A stretch of DNA of 64,000 bases from Sphingomonas sp. BAUL-RG-20F-R05-02 (GCF_022662305.1 NZ_JAKNQH010000001.1:124001-188000), one strand, 5' to 3'; positions 36,367 to 45,205 are shown, counted from the stretch's first letter. Made by a program: numbers and translations. The notes: generated by a model not told the origin, from the sequence alone.

Positions 36367-37437
36367 TTGGCCGACCGTCTCTATCTCGATCATGCCGCCA
36401 CTACGCCGATGCTGCCGGAGGCGCGGGACGCTGTCGTCGCCGGCCTGGCGCATTGGGCGAACCCGTCGTCTCCGCATGCCGAGGGGCGCGCGGCGCGAGC
36501 GGCGCTAGAGCGGGCACGACGTGGGATCGCCGCCGCCTATGCCTGGCGCGGCGAGGTGCTGTTGACCAGCGGTGCAAGCGAATCATTGGCGATCGCGCTC
36601 GGCCGATCGGTGATCGAGCGACGGGTGATCGGCGCGACCGAGCATGACGCAGCGATCCGCGCCGCGCCGTGTGCGGAAATCGTGCCGGTCGGACCCGATG
36701 GCGTCATCGACTGCGCCGCGCTGGCGATGTCGCTGGCGACGCCGGGGCTGGTGGCGGTGCAATGGGCCAACAGCGAAACCGGCGTGCGCCAGCCCCTCGC
36801 CGAGATCGCCTCAATCGTTCATGCAGCGGGCGGGCTGCTGCTGGTCGACGCGACGCAAATGCCTGCGGGCGCCGATCCGGACCTCGCGGGCTTGGCCGAC
36901 TTCATCGCGATCTCGGCGCACAAGCGTGGCGGTCCGCCGGGGATCGGCGCGTTGCTGGTTCGCGACTTGGCCACACTGTCCCCGGTCGGCGGGCAGGAGC
37001 GGGGCTATCGCGCCGGGACGGAGAACCTGCCGGGCGCGCTTGGCTATGCGGCGGCGCTGGCAGTGCCGGAACCGGTCGGGCGGCTTGCTGCCCTGCGCGC
37101 CCGGCTAGACGATGCGATCGCGCGCTCCGGTGGCGAAATCGTCGCGGCTGGCGCGGCCAGAAATCCCGCGATCGGATCGTACCGGATGCATGGCGCGGCG
37201 GCGGCGACCCAGTTGATCCGCTTCGACATGGTCGGCATCGCGGTGTCGGCGGGGAGCGCGTGCTCGTCGGGCAGCATGAAGCCAAGCCACGTTCTGACCG
37301 CGATGGGCTGGGATACGGATGCGAGCCGTGAGGTGATCCGCGTCAGCTTCGGTCGGGCAACGACGGAGGCGGATGTCGACCGCTTCGTTGCGGAGTGGCG
37401 CAGCATCTCGCGCGGCATGGGCAGGTTCGCGGCGTGA
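36367..37437 (+). CDS. Cysteine desulfurase family protein, first of a tandem pair
   Basis: A 356-residue class V PLP aminotransferase-fold enzyme that mobilises sulfur from cysteine. It starts at TTG 36367 after CCGGAG, giving ADRLYLDHAATTPMLPEA. The PLP lysine is K186 in ISAHKRGGPPG, and the persulfide Cys lies in SAGSACSSGSMKPSH. It overlaps the second desulfurase by GTGA. It is shorter than IscS (about 400 residues) and closer to the NifS/IscS-like class II-free group. Its partner is probably the ferredoxin two genes on. Confidence 0.9.
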   Translation: MADRLYLDHAATTPMLPEARDAVVAGLAHWANPSSPHAEGRAARAALERARRGIAAAYAWRGEVLLTSGASESLAIALGRSVIERRVIGATEHDAAIRAAPCAEIVPVGPDGVIDCAALAMSLATPGLVAVQWANSETGVRQPLAEIASIVHAAGGLLLVDATQMPAGADPDLAGLADFIAISAHKRGGPPGIGALLVRDLATLSPVGGQERGYRAGTENLPGALGYAAALAVPEPVGRLAALRARLDDAIARSGGEIVAAGAARNPAIGSYRMHGAAAATQLIRFDMVGIAVSAGSACSSGSMKPSHVLTAMGWDTDASREVIRVSFGRATTEADVDRFVAEWRSISRGMGRFAA

Positions 37438-38519
37438 TCTACCTCGATTATCAGGCGACCACAGCGCTTGCGCCCGAAGCGTTCGAAGCGATGGTGCCGT
37501 GGCTGCGTGACGACTTCGCCAATCCGCACTCCGCGCACGCGGGCGGACGCAGGGCCAAGGCGGCGGTGGAAGTCGCGCGCGCGCAGGTGGCCGCGCTGCT
37601 GCCGCCGGGCGGCCGCGTCGTCTTCACCAGCGGTGCGACCGAGGCGCTGAATTGGGCGATCAAGGGCACATGCGGCGGCATCGTCACGCTGGCGAGCGAA
37701 CATGCGGCGGTGCTGGATACGGTGGAGGCGGTACGCTGCGGCGGACGCGAGGCGTTGGTGTTGCCGGTGAACCGCGACGGGCGGGTGGAACCTGATCATG
37801 TGGCCGCATCTGGAACCGGACTGGTAGCGGCGATGCTGGTCAACAATGAGATTGGCACCATCCAGCCGATCGCCGCTCTTGCCGCGCGGGCAAAGGCGGC
37901 GGGTGCGGTCATGCTGTGCGATGCGGTGCAGGGCTTCGGGCGTGTTCCGTTACCCCATGGCTGCGATCTGATCGCCATATCGGCGCACAAGATACATGGT
38001 CCGAAAGGGGTCGGTGCCTTGTGGATTCGCGATGGCATCGTGTTGACGCCGCTGCTGCACGGCGGCGGGCAGGAGGAAGGCGGGCGATCCGGTACTCTTT
38101 CCCCGGCGTTATGTGTCGGCTTTGGCGTCGCCGCGCTGCTTGCGCAGGACCGATATGCGCCGGACGCCGCCCATGCCGATCGGCTGTTCGACGCCTCACT
38201 CGATCGGTTCGCCGCCCGGGGGTGGATGCTAAATGGCTCGGCTGAGCATCGCTACAAGGGCAATCTGAACGTGCGACGAGACGGGCTGGACGTGGCGCGG
38301 CTGATGTCTCAACTGCGTGACATCGCCTTTTCCGCCGGCTCGGCCTGCGCGAGCGGATCGGGCCGGCCAAGCCACGTGCTGCGCGCGATCGGCCTTACGG
38401 ACACGCAGGCTCGTACCAGTATCCGCATCGGCTTCGGCCGCTATACCAAGGAGGCCGACCTGATCGACGCCACCGATCGCATCATCGCCGCCGCCGACGC
38501 GCAACGTGTCGCGGCATGA
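37434..38519 (+). CDS. Cysteine desulfurase family protein, second of a tandem pair
   Basis: A 361-residue paralogue of the preceding enzyme, starting at GTG 37434 (VIYLDYQATTALAPEAF). The PLP lysine is in ISAHKIHGPKGVGAL and the catalytic Cys in SAGSACASGSGRPSH. Both residues are intact, so two active enzymes are expected. The upstream extension of the frame overlaps the first desulfurase and is rejected. Its stop overlaps the ferredoxin start (ATGA). Division of labour between the pair is unknown. Confidence 0.92.
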   Translation: MIYLDYQATTALAPEAFEAMVPWLRDDFANPHSAHAGGRRAKAAVEVARAQVAALLPPGGRVVFTSGATEALNWAIKGTCGGIVTLASEHAAVLDTVEAVRCGGREALVLPVNRDGRVEPDHVAASGTGLVAAMLVNNEIGTIQPIAALAARAKAAGAVMLCDAVQGFGRVPLPHGCDLIAISAHKIHGPKGVGALWIRDGIVLTPLLHGGGQEEGGRSGTLSPALCVGFGVAALLAQDRYAPDAAHADRLFDASLDRFAARGWMLNGSAEHRYKGNLNVRRDGLDVARLMSQLRDIAFSAGSACASGSGRPSHVLRAIGLTDTQARTSIRIGFGRYTKEADLIDATDRIIAAADAQRVAA

Positions 38520-38839
38520 TCTGCGTCACGTTTATCGCCGCCGACGGTACGCGCAGCATGGCGCAGGCGCAGCCGGGCGATCGGTTGCTCGAAGTCGCGC
38601 AAAATGCCGGTCAGCCGCTCGAAGGGACGTGCGAGGGGCAGATGGCGTGCTCGACTTGCCACGTCATCGTCGACGGCGCCGATTTCGCCAACTTACCACC
38701 GGCGAGTGAGAATGAAGAGGATTTGCTGGACCTGGCCAGTGGCGCCACGCGCTACAGTCGGCTCGCCTGCCAGATCCGGCTCGAACGTGCCATCACGATC
38801 AGAATTCCGGCGCAATCGCGGAACATGCATGGTCGGTGA
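38516..38839 (+). CDS. [2Fe-2S] ferredoxin
   Basis: A 107-residue adrenodoxin/Isc-type ferredoxin. Cluster ligands are C39, C45 and C48 in GTCEGQMACSTCH and C85 in RLACQIRL, the C-x5-C-x2-C-x36-C spacing of the family. It is the third gene of an overlapping operon with two cysteine desulfurases, which suggests an electron supply for Fe-S assembly or a dedicated sulfur-transfer pathway. No scaffold (IscU/SufB) gene is adjacent. Confidence 0.95.
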   Translation: MICVTFIAADGTRSMAQAQPGDRLLEVAQNAGQPLEGTCEGQMACSTCHVIVDGADFANLPPASENEEDLLDLASGATRYSRLACQIRLERAITIRIPAQSRNMHGR

Positions 38840-38884
38840 TCATTACGCTCCCGTGCCCTCAAGGTAACAAAAGGAGCGAACCCT

Positions 38885-39103
38885 GTGAAAATGAAGCTGA
38901 TCCTCTCGGCATGCCTCGCCGCCGCCGCGACGCTCGCCCCGGTCGCTGCGTCCGCGCAGCATCACGACCGCGTCGTGACGCGTACCGTCGTGCGCCACAG
39001 CGAACGCCATCACGGTTGGAACCGACATCATACCCGCCGCGTGTGCAACTGGAAGTGGCGTGGTCACCACAAGGTCCGCGTCTGCCGCACGGTTCGCTGG
39101 TAA
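38885..39103 (+). CDS. Tiny secreted Cys/His/Arg-rich protein A
   Basis: A 72-residue protein. The start is GTG 38885, eight bases after AGGAG, in GTGAAAATGAAG; the ATG six bases later is the alternative. A signal peptide (MKMKLILSACLAAAATLAPV) ends at ASA. The mature part is strongly basic with many His and Arg and two cysteines in RRVCNWKWRGHHKVRVCRTV. It resembles the next small gene in its last 22 residues. Function is unknown; a periplasmic metal- or polyanion-binding peptide is possible. Confidence 0.75.
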   Translation: MKMKLILSACLAAAATLAPVAASAQHHDRVVTRTVVRHSERHHGWNRHHTRRVCNWKWRGHHKVRVCRTVRW

Positions 39104-39190
39104 CACAGCGGCGCCCGGCTTGGATCGTCTGAGCGCAAGCTCGGCGATCCAGGCGTGCTCCGCTGCACGGCTCGAAAATAAGGAACCGAT

Positions 39191-39358
39191 ATGAAGATCA
39201 CTGCCCTCGCTGCCGCCGTGTGCGTCGCGGCTGCCTCGCTCGCCCCACTGCCCGCGCTTGCCGCTCCCCACGGCTGGCATTCCAAAAAGGTCTGCAAAAC
39301 GGTTCGTCAGGGCCACCACGTCAAGCGCGTCTGCAAGATGGTGCGCGTCCGCCGCTGA
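39191..39358 (+). CDS. Tiny secreted Cys/His/Arg-rich protein B
   Basis: A 55-residue protein starting at ATG 39191 after AAGGAA. The signal peptide MKITALAAAVCVAAASLAPL ends at ALA; the mature part is about 30 residues, SKKVCKTVRQGHHVKRVCKM followed by VRVRR. The arrangement V-C, about ten residues including G-H-H, then V-C and a basic tail is shared with protein A 88 bases upstream, so the two are paralogues. The mature part is almost entirely Lys, Arg, His, Val and Cys. Function unknown. Confidence 0.7.
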   Translation: MKITALAAAVCVAAASLAPLPALAAPHGWHSKKVCKTVRQGHHVKRVCKMVRVRR

Positions 39359-39400
39359 CGCGGGCTTGATCTCTCCGCCCGACCCCGGCATATGCGCCGC

Positions 39401-39489
39401 GGGAGTCGGGCGGACGTGGTCGTCGCCAACTTGGTCAGGGCCGGAAGGCAGCAGCCACAACGATTTCGCTACGGGTCGTTCCGGCTCCC
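39401..39489 (+). ncRNA. ffs: Signal recognition particle RNA, small bacterial type
   Basis: The universally conserved core GGTCAGGGCCGGAAGGCAGC lies at 39433-39452, containing the GGAA tetraloop and the symmetric and asymmetric loops bound by Ffh. The terminal stem GGGAGTCGG (39401) pairs with CCGGCTCCC ending at 39489 with one G-T pair. The position just upstream of dnaX is the classical bacterial location. Exact ends may differ by a few bases. Confidence 0.92.
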
Positions 39490-39742
39490 ACCTCGCACTG
39501 CACAAGTCGCAGTAAAGCTGCGCCGCACAGATCGCAGCGCGCCCGGTCGGCGGCGCTAAAGTGCGACCGACGACAGTGGCTTTGCCCGCTAACAGATCCT
39601 TTCCACTGTCTTCCGGCTTCGAGGCTTCCCAGGCTCATGCTCGCGAGCGGCCGATGTTCTCAGTTCGCCGGGTCTCGCTCAGCACGGCGCACCAGTGAAC
39701 CATTCCTTCGACAACACGCGCGGCCGCTCCTAAATAGAGCCG

Positions 39743-41404
39743 ATGTCCGACTCCTTCGATCTCGGTGAACCGCCGCAGCCGCAAGCCACGCCCAAGCCCG
39801 AGGCATACCGAGTCCTCGCGCGTAAATACCGGCCGCAGACGTTCGCCGAGCTGATCGGCCAGGACGCGATGGTGCAGACGCTCGGCAACGCGATCAAGCG
39901 TGACCGGCTCGCACACGCCTTCCTGATGACTGGTGTGCGCGGAGTGGGCAAGACCTCGACCGCGCGGCTGATCGCCAAGGCACTCAATTGCATCGGCCCG
40001 GACGGGCAGGGCGGCCCGACCATCGACCCCTGCGGAGTGTGCGAGCCGTGCCGCGCGATCGCGGAGGGGCGCCACATCGACGTGATCGAGATGGACGCCG
40101 CCAGCCACACTGGCGTGGACGACGTGCGCGAGATTATCGACGCGGCGCGCTATGCGGCGGTGTCGGCGCGGTTCAAGATCTACATCGTCGACGAAGTGCA
40201 CATGCTGTCCAAGAACGCCTTCAACGCGCTGTTGAAGACGCTGGAGGAGCCGCCCGCGCATGTGAAGTTCCTGTTCGCCACCACCGAGGTGAACAAGGTG
40301 CCGGTGACGGTGCTGTCGCGGTGCCAGCGTTTCGACCTGCGTCGTATCCCCGCCGAGAAGCTTGCCGAGCACTTCGCCTATGTCACGCAGGCTGAAGGGT
40401 TCGAGGCGGAGCCGGAGGCGCTCGGGCTGATCGCGCGCGCGGCGGAGGGGTCGGCGCGCGACGGTTTGTCGATTCTCGATCAGGCGATCGCGCATGCCGG
40501 GCAGGAGGGCGGCGGTGTCCGCGCCGATGCGGTGCGCGACATGCTCGGCCTGTCCGATCGTGGTGCCACCCGCAGCCTGTTCGCGCTGCTGCTGGCGAGC
40601 GACGGGGCAGGCGCGCTGTCCGCCTTGCGCCGCCAGTACGATCTTGGCGTCGACCCGCTCAGCGTGCTGCGCGCACTGCTCGAGACGGTGCACGGCACGA
40701 CGTTGGTGAAGCTCGGCGCGGCGGTGGACGCCGGGCAGTCGGTTGAAGAACGCGCCGCACTTGCGGACTGGGCGAGCAGGCTTTCGTTCGCGGCGCTGCA
40801 CCGGCTGTGGCAATTGCTGCTCAAGGCGCATGAGGAGGTCGGTCGCGCCGCGCTGCCGATCGAGGCGTGCGAAATGGCGTTGCTGCGACTCGTCCATGCC
40901 TCCACGCTGCCCGATCCGGGCGAACTAGCGAAGATGCTGGCAGAGGGCCGCGTTTCGGCGACGCCTCTACCGGCGCCAGCACCCGCTGCTATCGCGGCCC
41001 CGGTGGCGGAAGACGCACTGCCGGCGACGATCGCCGCGCTACGCCATTATCTCGACGACAACGGGCAGCAGGCGCTCGGCTACGGCGTCTATGCGCACGC
41101 CAGCGTGGTACTGTATGCCGCGCCGGAGGTGGTGCTGAGTTCCGCCCGCCCGATCTCGGCCGATTTTGTGCGCGACCTCAATGTCGAATTGAAGCGGCTG
41201 ACCGGCAAGGTATGGAAGATCACCACCGACAACGTGCCCGGCGCGCCGACGTTGAAGGAGCGGGACCTCGCAGCCAAGGAAGCGCGTCGCGCCGCGATCC
41301 TCGCAACCCCGGTCGTGGCCGCCGCGTTTGAAGCCTTCCCCGGTGCCGAGTTTCCCGAAGAGGAGCTCGACCGCATCATATCCCTGCAACGGAGCGAAGC
41401 ATGA
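39743..41404 (+). CDS. dnaX: DNA polymerase III subunit gamma/tau
   Basis: A 553-residue clamp-loader ATPase. FAELIGQDAMVQTLGNAIKR precedes Walker A GVRGVGKTSTARL, a zinc-binding cluster CIGPDG...CGVCEPC follows, then Walker B YIVDEVHML and the SRC sensor (VLSRCQRFDL). The C-terminal 180 residues include a tau-type region that contacts the polymerase. It follows the SRP RNA after about 250 bases that presumably carry its promoter, and overlaps the YbaB/EbfC gene by ATGA. I see no clear slippery sequence for programmed frameshifting. Confidence 0.96.
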   Translation: MSDSFDLGEPPQPQATPKPEAYRVLARKYRPQTFAELIGQDAMVQTLGNAIKRDRLAHAFLMTGVRGVGKTSTARLIAKALNCIGPDGQGGPTIDPCGVCEPCRAIAEGRHIDVIEMDAASHTGVDDVREIIDAARYAAVSARFKIYIVDEVHMLSKNAFNALLKTLEEPPAHVKFLFATTEVNKVPVTVLSRCQRFDLRRIPAEKLAEHFAYVTQAEGFEAEPEALGLIARAAEGSARDGLSILDQAIAHAGQEGGGVRADAVRDMLGLSDRGATRSLFALLLASDGAGALSALRRQYDLGVDPLSVLRALLETVHGTTLVKLGAAVDAGQSVEERAALADWASRLSFAALHRLWQLLLKAHEEVGRAALPIEACEMALLRLVHASTLPDPGELAKMLAEGRVSATPLPAPAPAAIAAPVAEDALPATIAALRHYLDDNGQQALGYGVYAHASVVLYAAPEVVLSSARPISADFVRDLNVELKRLTGKVWKITTDNVPGAPTLKERDLAAKEARRAAILATPVVAAAFEAFPGAEFPEEELDRIISLQRSEA

Positions 41405-41724
41405 ACAATCTCGAAGACATCATGGCCATGGCGCAAAACGTTCAGGCCGAACTCGAAAAAGCCCAGGCTGGCCTCGACCAGGTCGAGGTGGAAGGTGCCG
41501 CCGGCGGCGGTCTGGTCAAGGTGCGTGCCTCCGCCAAGGGCCGCATCATCGGCTTGTCGATCGATGATTCGCTGCTCGTGCCGGCGGAAAAGCAGATGCT
41601 TGAGGATCTCGTCGTCGCCGCCTTCAACGATGCGCGCGCGAAGGCCGACGCCGCCTCCGGCGAAGCGATGTCGAAGATGACAAGCGGCATTCCGCTGCCG
41701 CCGGGCTTCAAGCTGCCGTTCTGA
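41401..41724 (+). CDS. YbaB/EbfC family nucleoid-associated protein
   Basis: A 107-residue DNA-binding dimer protein. Early helix MNNLEDIMAMAQNVQAELEK, then AAGGGLVKVRASAKGRIIGL as the beta-sheet core, and a C-terminal helix ending in GIPLPPGFKLPF. The gene overlaps dnaX (ATGA), the usual bacterial order dnaX-ybaB; recR, often next, is not present because a tRNA and the integrated element follow. It binds DNA with little sequence preference. Confidence 0.95.
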   Translation: MNNLEDIMAMAQNVQAELEKAQAGLDQVEVEGAAGGGLVKVRASAKGRIIGLSIDDSLLVPAEKQMLEDLVVAAFNDARAKADAASGEAMSKMTSGIPLPPGFKLPF

Positions 41725-41781
41725 TCGCTACGATCAACACTTGCCCTTGCCGAAGCGCATCCCTAAGGACGCGCTTCGCGT

Positions 41782-41858
<77 letters not shown>

Positions 41859-41969
41859 CTTTATCGCGAAAGCGACGGATTTCCGCCACTTTGAGTGTGT
41901 TTTATTCCGGTCTGTGCACAGAGCTGTAGCACACACCGGTGACACACGCCGAAAAGGCGAAGACCCCCT

Positions 41970-44006
41970 GTGTGCAACATCCCCCATGCCCATCGACGTG
42001 CCGGCCGCTACACCTTCCGGCGCCGCGTCCATTTTCGAAATCTTATCTCGACCCCGCTATCGATCGCGCTGGGCACCGCCGACCCGAAGGTCGCGCGCAC
42101 CCGCGCGTCGATCCTGTCGGCGCGGTTCGTGCGGGTGAAATCGGGCGTGGATGCGATGTTGGAAGACGGACGACGGCTGAGCGGACCCGAGATCGAAGCG
42201 CTCTTTCGCGCCGAGCTCGAAGCCGAACTCACTTCATACGTCCACAGCGCCTATGAAAACGCCTCATGGTCATCCTCTGTCCCCGAGGTGGCAGCTCAGG
42301 AAGCCGAAGCCTACAAGATCATCCGCCGCCCGGACCGTGAGCTGGGTTTGACCGACCAGGACCGGGCCGAGCTGGTCAGGCGCGGGCTTGATGCTGACAT
42401 CGGGCCGATCGAGGAATACGCGCAGCAGATTCGCGATCTGCTGAGGGACGATGTGGTTGCAAAGCGACTGGAGGCGGTTGGCGCACCAGTCCATGCTGGC
42501 ACCATTGCCGTTGCACGGACGCACCTGATTCGCGCCGCGGCAAGCGCCTGCGTACGTGTCCAGCGTGTCTTTGACGACGACATCATGGACGCCGCTGATC
42601 CGATCGCCGCTCTGATGGCGGACCTTGGGCCGCCGGCCGAAGTGCGAAGGCTCACGGCTCCCACCGAGCCGACGGTCGTTCCGGTTGTGCAGTCGGTCGA
42701 CAGCCAGTTTCAGATCTACGACCCGCGCCTCTTCAGCGCGGCTATCCCCGACGTGCTGGCCTCCTTGAAAGCCGACGGCATTTGGAAGGGCGACCTCAAG
42801 CAGCAGCGTCGCATCATGGAAACGTTCGCTTGGATCACCGGCGACAAGCCGCTCGGCGCTTATACGCACCTCGATGCGGCCATGTTCAAGAAAAGAATCC
42901 AGCAACTGCCGGCCCGCTTCTACTACGGCACCTCAACCAAAGGCGCCATGTCACGCCCTTGGTCAGAAGTGATTGCCGAGCTGCCGCCCGTCGCCGCTGC
43001 TGAGCGGCGCAATCCCAAGACGACCAACCGCGACCTGTCGACAATGGCGACTGTCGCCAAGCATCTAGCGACAACGTCGTGGAAACCTCGCATGCCAGGT
43101 GCGATCGTGATGGACTTCGGTGCCGGGCGCATCGCGATCAAGGACGATCCCAATGTCGACACCCGCCCGCCCTGGACGACGGCGCATCTGGAGCATCTGT
43201 TCCGCTCTCCGATCTACACAGGCGGCGGTGGCGCGCTAAAACGCCTGCGCGCCGATGGACTCCGCTGCCAAGTCTGGCACGACGCCGCTTACTTTCTGCC
43301 ACTGCTCTGGTTCTACCATCACAGCTGTCGCGAAGAAACGGGCGGGCTTGAGGTCGCCGACGTCATTACGAACCACGCTGTCCCGCATTTGCACATTCGC
43401 GACAACCTCACTCGCGGGCGTGATGGCGAAATGGCAGGCGAGAAGCGCGGAGCGCGAAATCGCAAGCTGCCGATCCATGCCGAGCTGAGGCGGTTGGGGT
43501 TCCTGGACTATGTCGAGGCGATACGCGCCGAAGGGCATGTCGCGCTCTTCCCCGAGCTTTATGTGAACGAGGAGAAGCGCGGCGGCGCGCACTTCTACGA
43601 GCGCGCCTGGCAGCACATGGTTGATTACATCGCGGAGCGACTACCGCTACCCATCAACCCTCTCGGCAAAGGTCCGGACATACATTCGATTCGGGCGCTA
43701 GGATCGAGCTTCTACGAGGTCGATGGCGTCAACGCTCTGATGCGCGCGGACGTTATGGGCCACGCAAGAGAAGGAACCAACGGCAAGCATTATTCAAAGC
43801 GCATGGCGACAGAAGGGCTTGATGTCGTGCTACCCGAGCGGCGCGAATTCATCGAGCGCTACGTCCCGACGATTACCGGTGACATCGATCCTCAACCCAT
43901 ACGGCTGTTGCCGCTGGAAAGTCGGTCACGGGTCGGCGCCGGCGTCACCCGCAAGCGCCGGAGTGATGCGGGCACATCGCGGGCAGGCGATCTGTCACAA
44001 GACTGA
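41970..44006 (+). CDS. Tyrosine-type site-specific integrase
   Basis: A 678-residue phage/ICE integrase starting at GTG 41970 (VCNIPHAHRRAGRYTFRRRV). The N-terminal RAGRYTFRRRVHFRNL segment is like the short DUF6538-type domain of such integrases. A core-binding region follows at roughly residues 270-420. The catalytic residues appear as Arg near 453 (HHSCREETGG), H572-x-x-R575 (HSIRALGSS), His-598 (MGHA) and the nucleophile Tyr-608 (GKHYSKR). It would recombine the element with the 3' end of tRNA-Pro. It is unusually long for a tyrosine integrase because of the N-terminal half. Confidence 0.93.
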   Translation: MCNIPHAHRRAGRYTFRRRVHFRNLISTPLSIALGTADPKVARTRASILSARFVRVKSGVDAMLEDGRRLSGPEIEALFRAELEAELTSYVHSAYENASWSSSVPEVAAQEAEAYKIIRRPDRELGLTDQDRAELVRRGLDADIGPIEEYAQQIRDLLRDDVVAKRLEAVGAPVHAGTIAVARTHLIRAAASACVRVQRVFDDDIMDAADPIAALMADLGPPAEVRRLTAPTEPTVVPVVQSVDSQFQIYDPRLFSAAIPDVLASLKADGIWKGDLKQQRRIMETFAWITGDKPLGAYTHLDAAMFKKRIQQLPARFYYGTSTKGAMSRPWSEVIAELPPVAAAERRNPKTTNRDLSTMATVAKHLATTSWKPRMPGAIVMDFGAGRIAIKDDPNVDTRPPWTTAHLEHLFRSPIYTGGGGALKRLRADGLRCQVWHDAAYFLPLLWFYHHSCREETGGLEVADVITNHAVPHLHIRDNLTRGRDGEMAGEKRGARNRKLPIHAELRRLGFLDYVEAIRAEGHVALFPELYVNEEKRGGAHFYERAWQHMVDYIAERLPLPINPLGKGPDIHSIRALGSSFYEVDGVNALMRADVMGHAREGTNGKHYSKRMATEGLDVVLPERREFIERYVPTITGDIDPQPIRLLPLESRSRVGAGVTRKRRSDAGTSRAGDLSQD

Positions 44007-44012
44007 CTTTAC

Positions 44013-44240
44013 CTACTCGCCGAACAGGTCGGTGTGCGTTCAGCCCTGACGAAGACGACGGTGCCGCCCTTACGGGTGGCATCCTCACCCTTGTAGATCA
44101 GCAGAAAAATCGCCGCGGACATGACATTCGCGGTGGCTCGACCACTCGCCTTTGAGCGGATGATCCTTCCATTCCGGCCCGAGCGGCGCGTCGTTCGCGA
44201 TCAGCATGAGCATCACCCGTTGAGCCGATTCATGTCGTAG
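44013..44240 (-). pseudogene. YafQ/RelE-type mRNA interferase remnant
   Basis: Read leftward, pieces of a YafQ-type toxin appear in different frames: DMNRLN, then MLMLIANDAPLGPEWKDHPL and KGEWSSHRECHVRGDF, then LLIYKGEDATRKGGTVVFVR, then THTDLFGE and a stop at 44013. Joining them needs three single-base shifts, one of them at a run of five T. The order and content match the C-terminal two thirds of the family, including the RECHV and THxDLF motifs. The N-terminus and any antitoxin are not recognisable. It lies only 6 bases from the integrase stop, on the opposite strand. Confidence 0.7.
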
Positions 44241-44279
44241 TGACCGAACCCGACAGGCGCGCAATCACCGCGCGCCCCA

Positions 44280-44423
44280 GCGTCGCGGCTCGAACGGCAA
44301 ATCGACGCGATCACTCAGCTTCCCAAGGCCCGGCAGCGATTCGTTATGCAGATCCTTGATACCGTGCTCACCCAAAACGGGGCAGCGCGCGGCGCAGAAC
44401 AGGAGGCAGTCGCGACGGCCTGA
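44280..44423 (+). pseudogene. C-terminal remnant of an XRE-family regulator
   Basis: An open frame with no start contains SRLERQIDAITQLPKARQRF followed by VMQILDTVLTQNG and a stop at 44421-44423. This is the C-terminal dimerisation helix pattern common in short XRE repressors of sphingomonads (LERxLxQIxxLPKxxQRFVxxxLDTVL). The helix-turn-helix part upstream is missing; the frame is closed by a TGA at 44241. It is therefore a truncated gene, left beside the dead toxin. Confidence 0.55.
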
Positions 44424-44528
44424 TCCTATCAGCCGCATCTTCTTGCGGCACAACTATAGCGGAACGAACGAAGGGAGAGGCAACCAGGCTGCAGCCGGTG
44501 GCGGAGCCGTTTCAGCCACGCTATACTT

Positions 44529-45158
44529 CTACTTAGGCAGCGGGATCATGCCGTGCATGAACGGGCTGACCTCACCTGGATGCGGCAGAACGGTGTCACC
44601 CAACTGCCGCAGACCATCCTGAATAAGCTGGTCAACCTTGATGAAGGAACTGCCACGGAGGCCATAGCCCCGCGCGTCCAAGTCGGCATGCGCTTCCTCT
44701 GTCGTCATGGTGTCGATACGATCGTCCGAGTCCAAGCTGTAGGGCCGGTCGGGCCGCGCCATGTGACGCAGCGCCTCGACCGGCACCCGCCAGTAAATTG
44801 GGTCCACATAGCTTTTCGCAGGCTTGCCGTCCCGGTTGGAGGCCTCGACCGACAGCCACACCCGCAGGACATCCCCCCGAAGTCGGGGCCACGCCTCCGT
44901 CACTAGTGCGACCGCGCGGGCGGGCGAGACGCCATGCTGCCATAGCTGGGTCACCACCAGCATCTGGAACAGCATGTCGGCATCAAACCGCACCGCGACG
45001 CCGGGGCCGACCGAAACACCCGGGGGGAATCCACCACGGGTGAGATGCTTCAAACGGCCCGCATAGGCGCTGCGATGGGCGTCGGCGATGTCGTGGAAGC
45101 CAGCGAGGAAGCGGTCCACCTCGCGCGTGCCGAGGGTTTTGAAGAGGATATCAACCAT
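44529..45158 (-). CDS. Putative DNA-binding regulator behind twin palindromic operators
   Basis: A 209-residue protein starting MVDILFKTLGTREVDRFLAG at ATG 45158. A region near residues 30-85 (GRLKHLTRGGFPPG, FDADMLFQMLVVTQLWQHGV, SPARAVALV) looks like a MerR/winged-helix-type fold. The C-terminal half, with SYVDPIYWRVPVEALRHM, is unfamiliar. An operator-like palindrome touches its start codon and a second copy lies 46 bases further upstream, which suggests self-repression. It is divergent from the mobilization genes, so it may control transfer. The longer upstream start at 45242 would run through both palindromes and is not favoured. The regulator role is inferred. Confidence 0.6.
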   Translation of the reverse strand: MVDILFKTLGTREVDRFLAGFHDIADAHRSAYAGRLKHLTRGGFPPGVSVGPGVAVRFDADMLFQMLVVTQLWQHGVSPARAVALVTEAWPRLRGDVLRVWLSVEASNRDGKPAKSYVDPIYWRVPVEALRHMARPDRPYSLDSDDRIDTMTTEEAHADLDARGYGLRGSSFIKVDQLIQDGLRQLGDTVLPHPGEVSPFMHGMIPLPK

Positions 45159-45176
45159 GGGGATACATATATCCCC
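45159..45176. promoter_or_regulatory. Palindromic operator, proximal copy
   Basis: GGGGATACATATATCCCC, that is GGGATA-N4-TATCCC with one further G-C pair. It abuts the start codon of the regulator on the minus strand, so a bound protein would block translation-start or promoter access. Confidence 0.6.
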
Positions 45177-45205
45177 TTGATCTGGCCGCGTCCAGAGCCT
45201 ACATC

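Noticed and set aside
39435..39638. Short minus-strand frame over the SRP RNA
   Set aside because: The SRP RNA core is unmistakable and the frame has no protein-like features.
44265..44453. 62-codon minus-strand frame next to the toxin remnant, considered as an antitoxin
   Set aside because: Its sequence has no antitoxin or DNA-binding pattern, whereas the plus strand of the same stretch reads as an XRE C-terminus.
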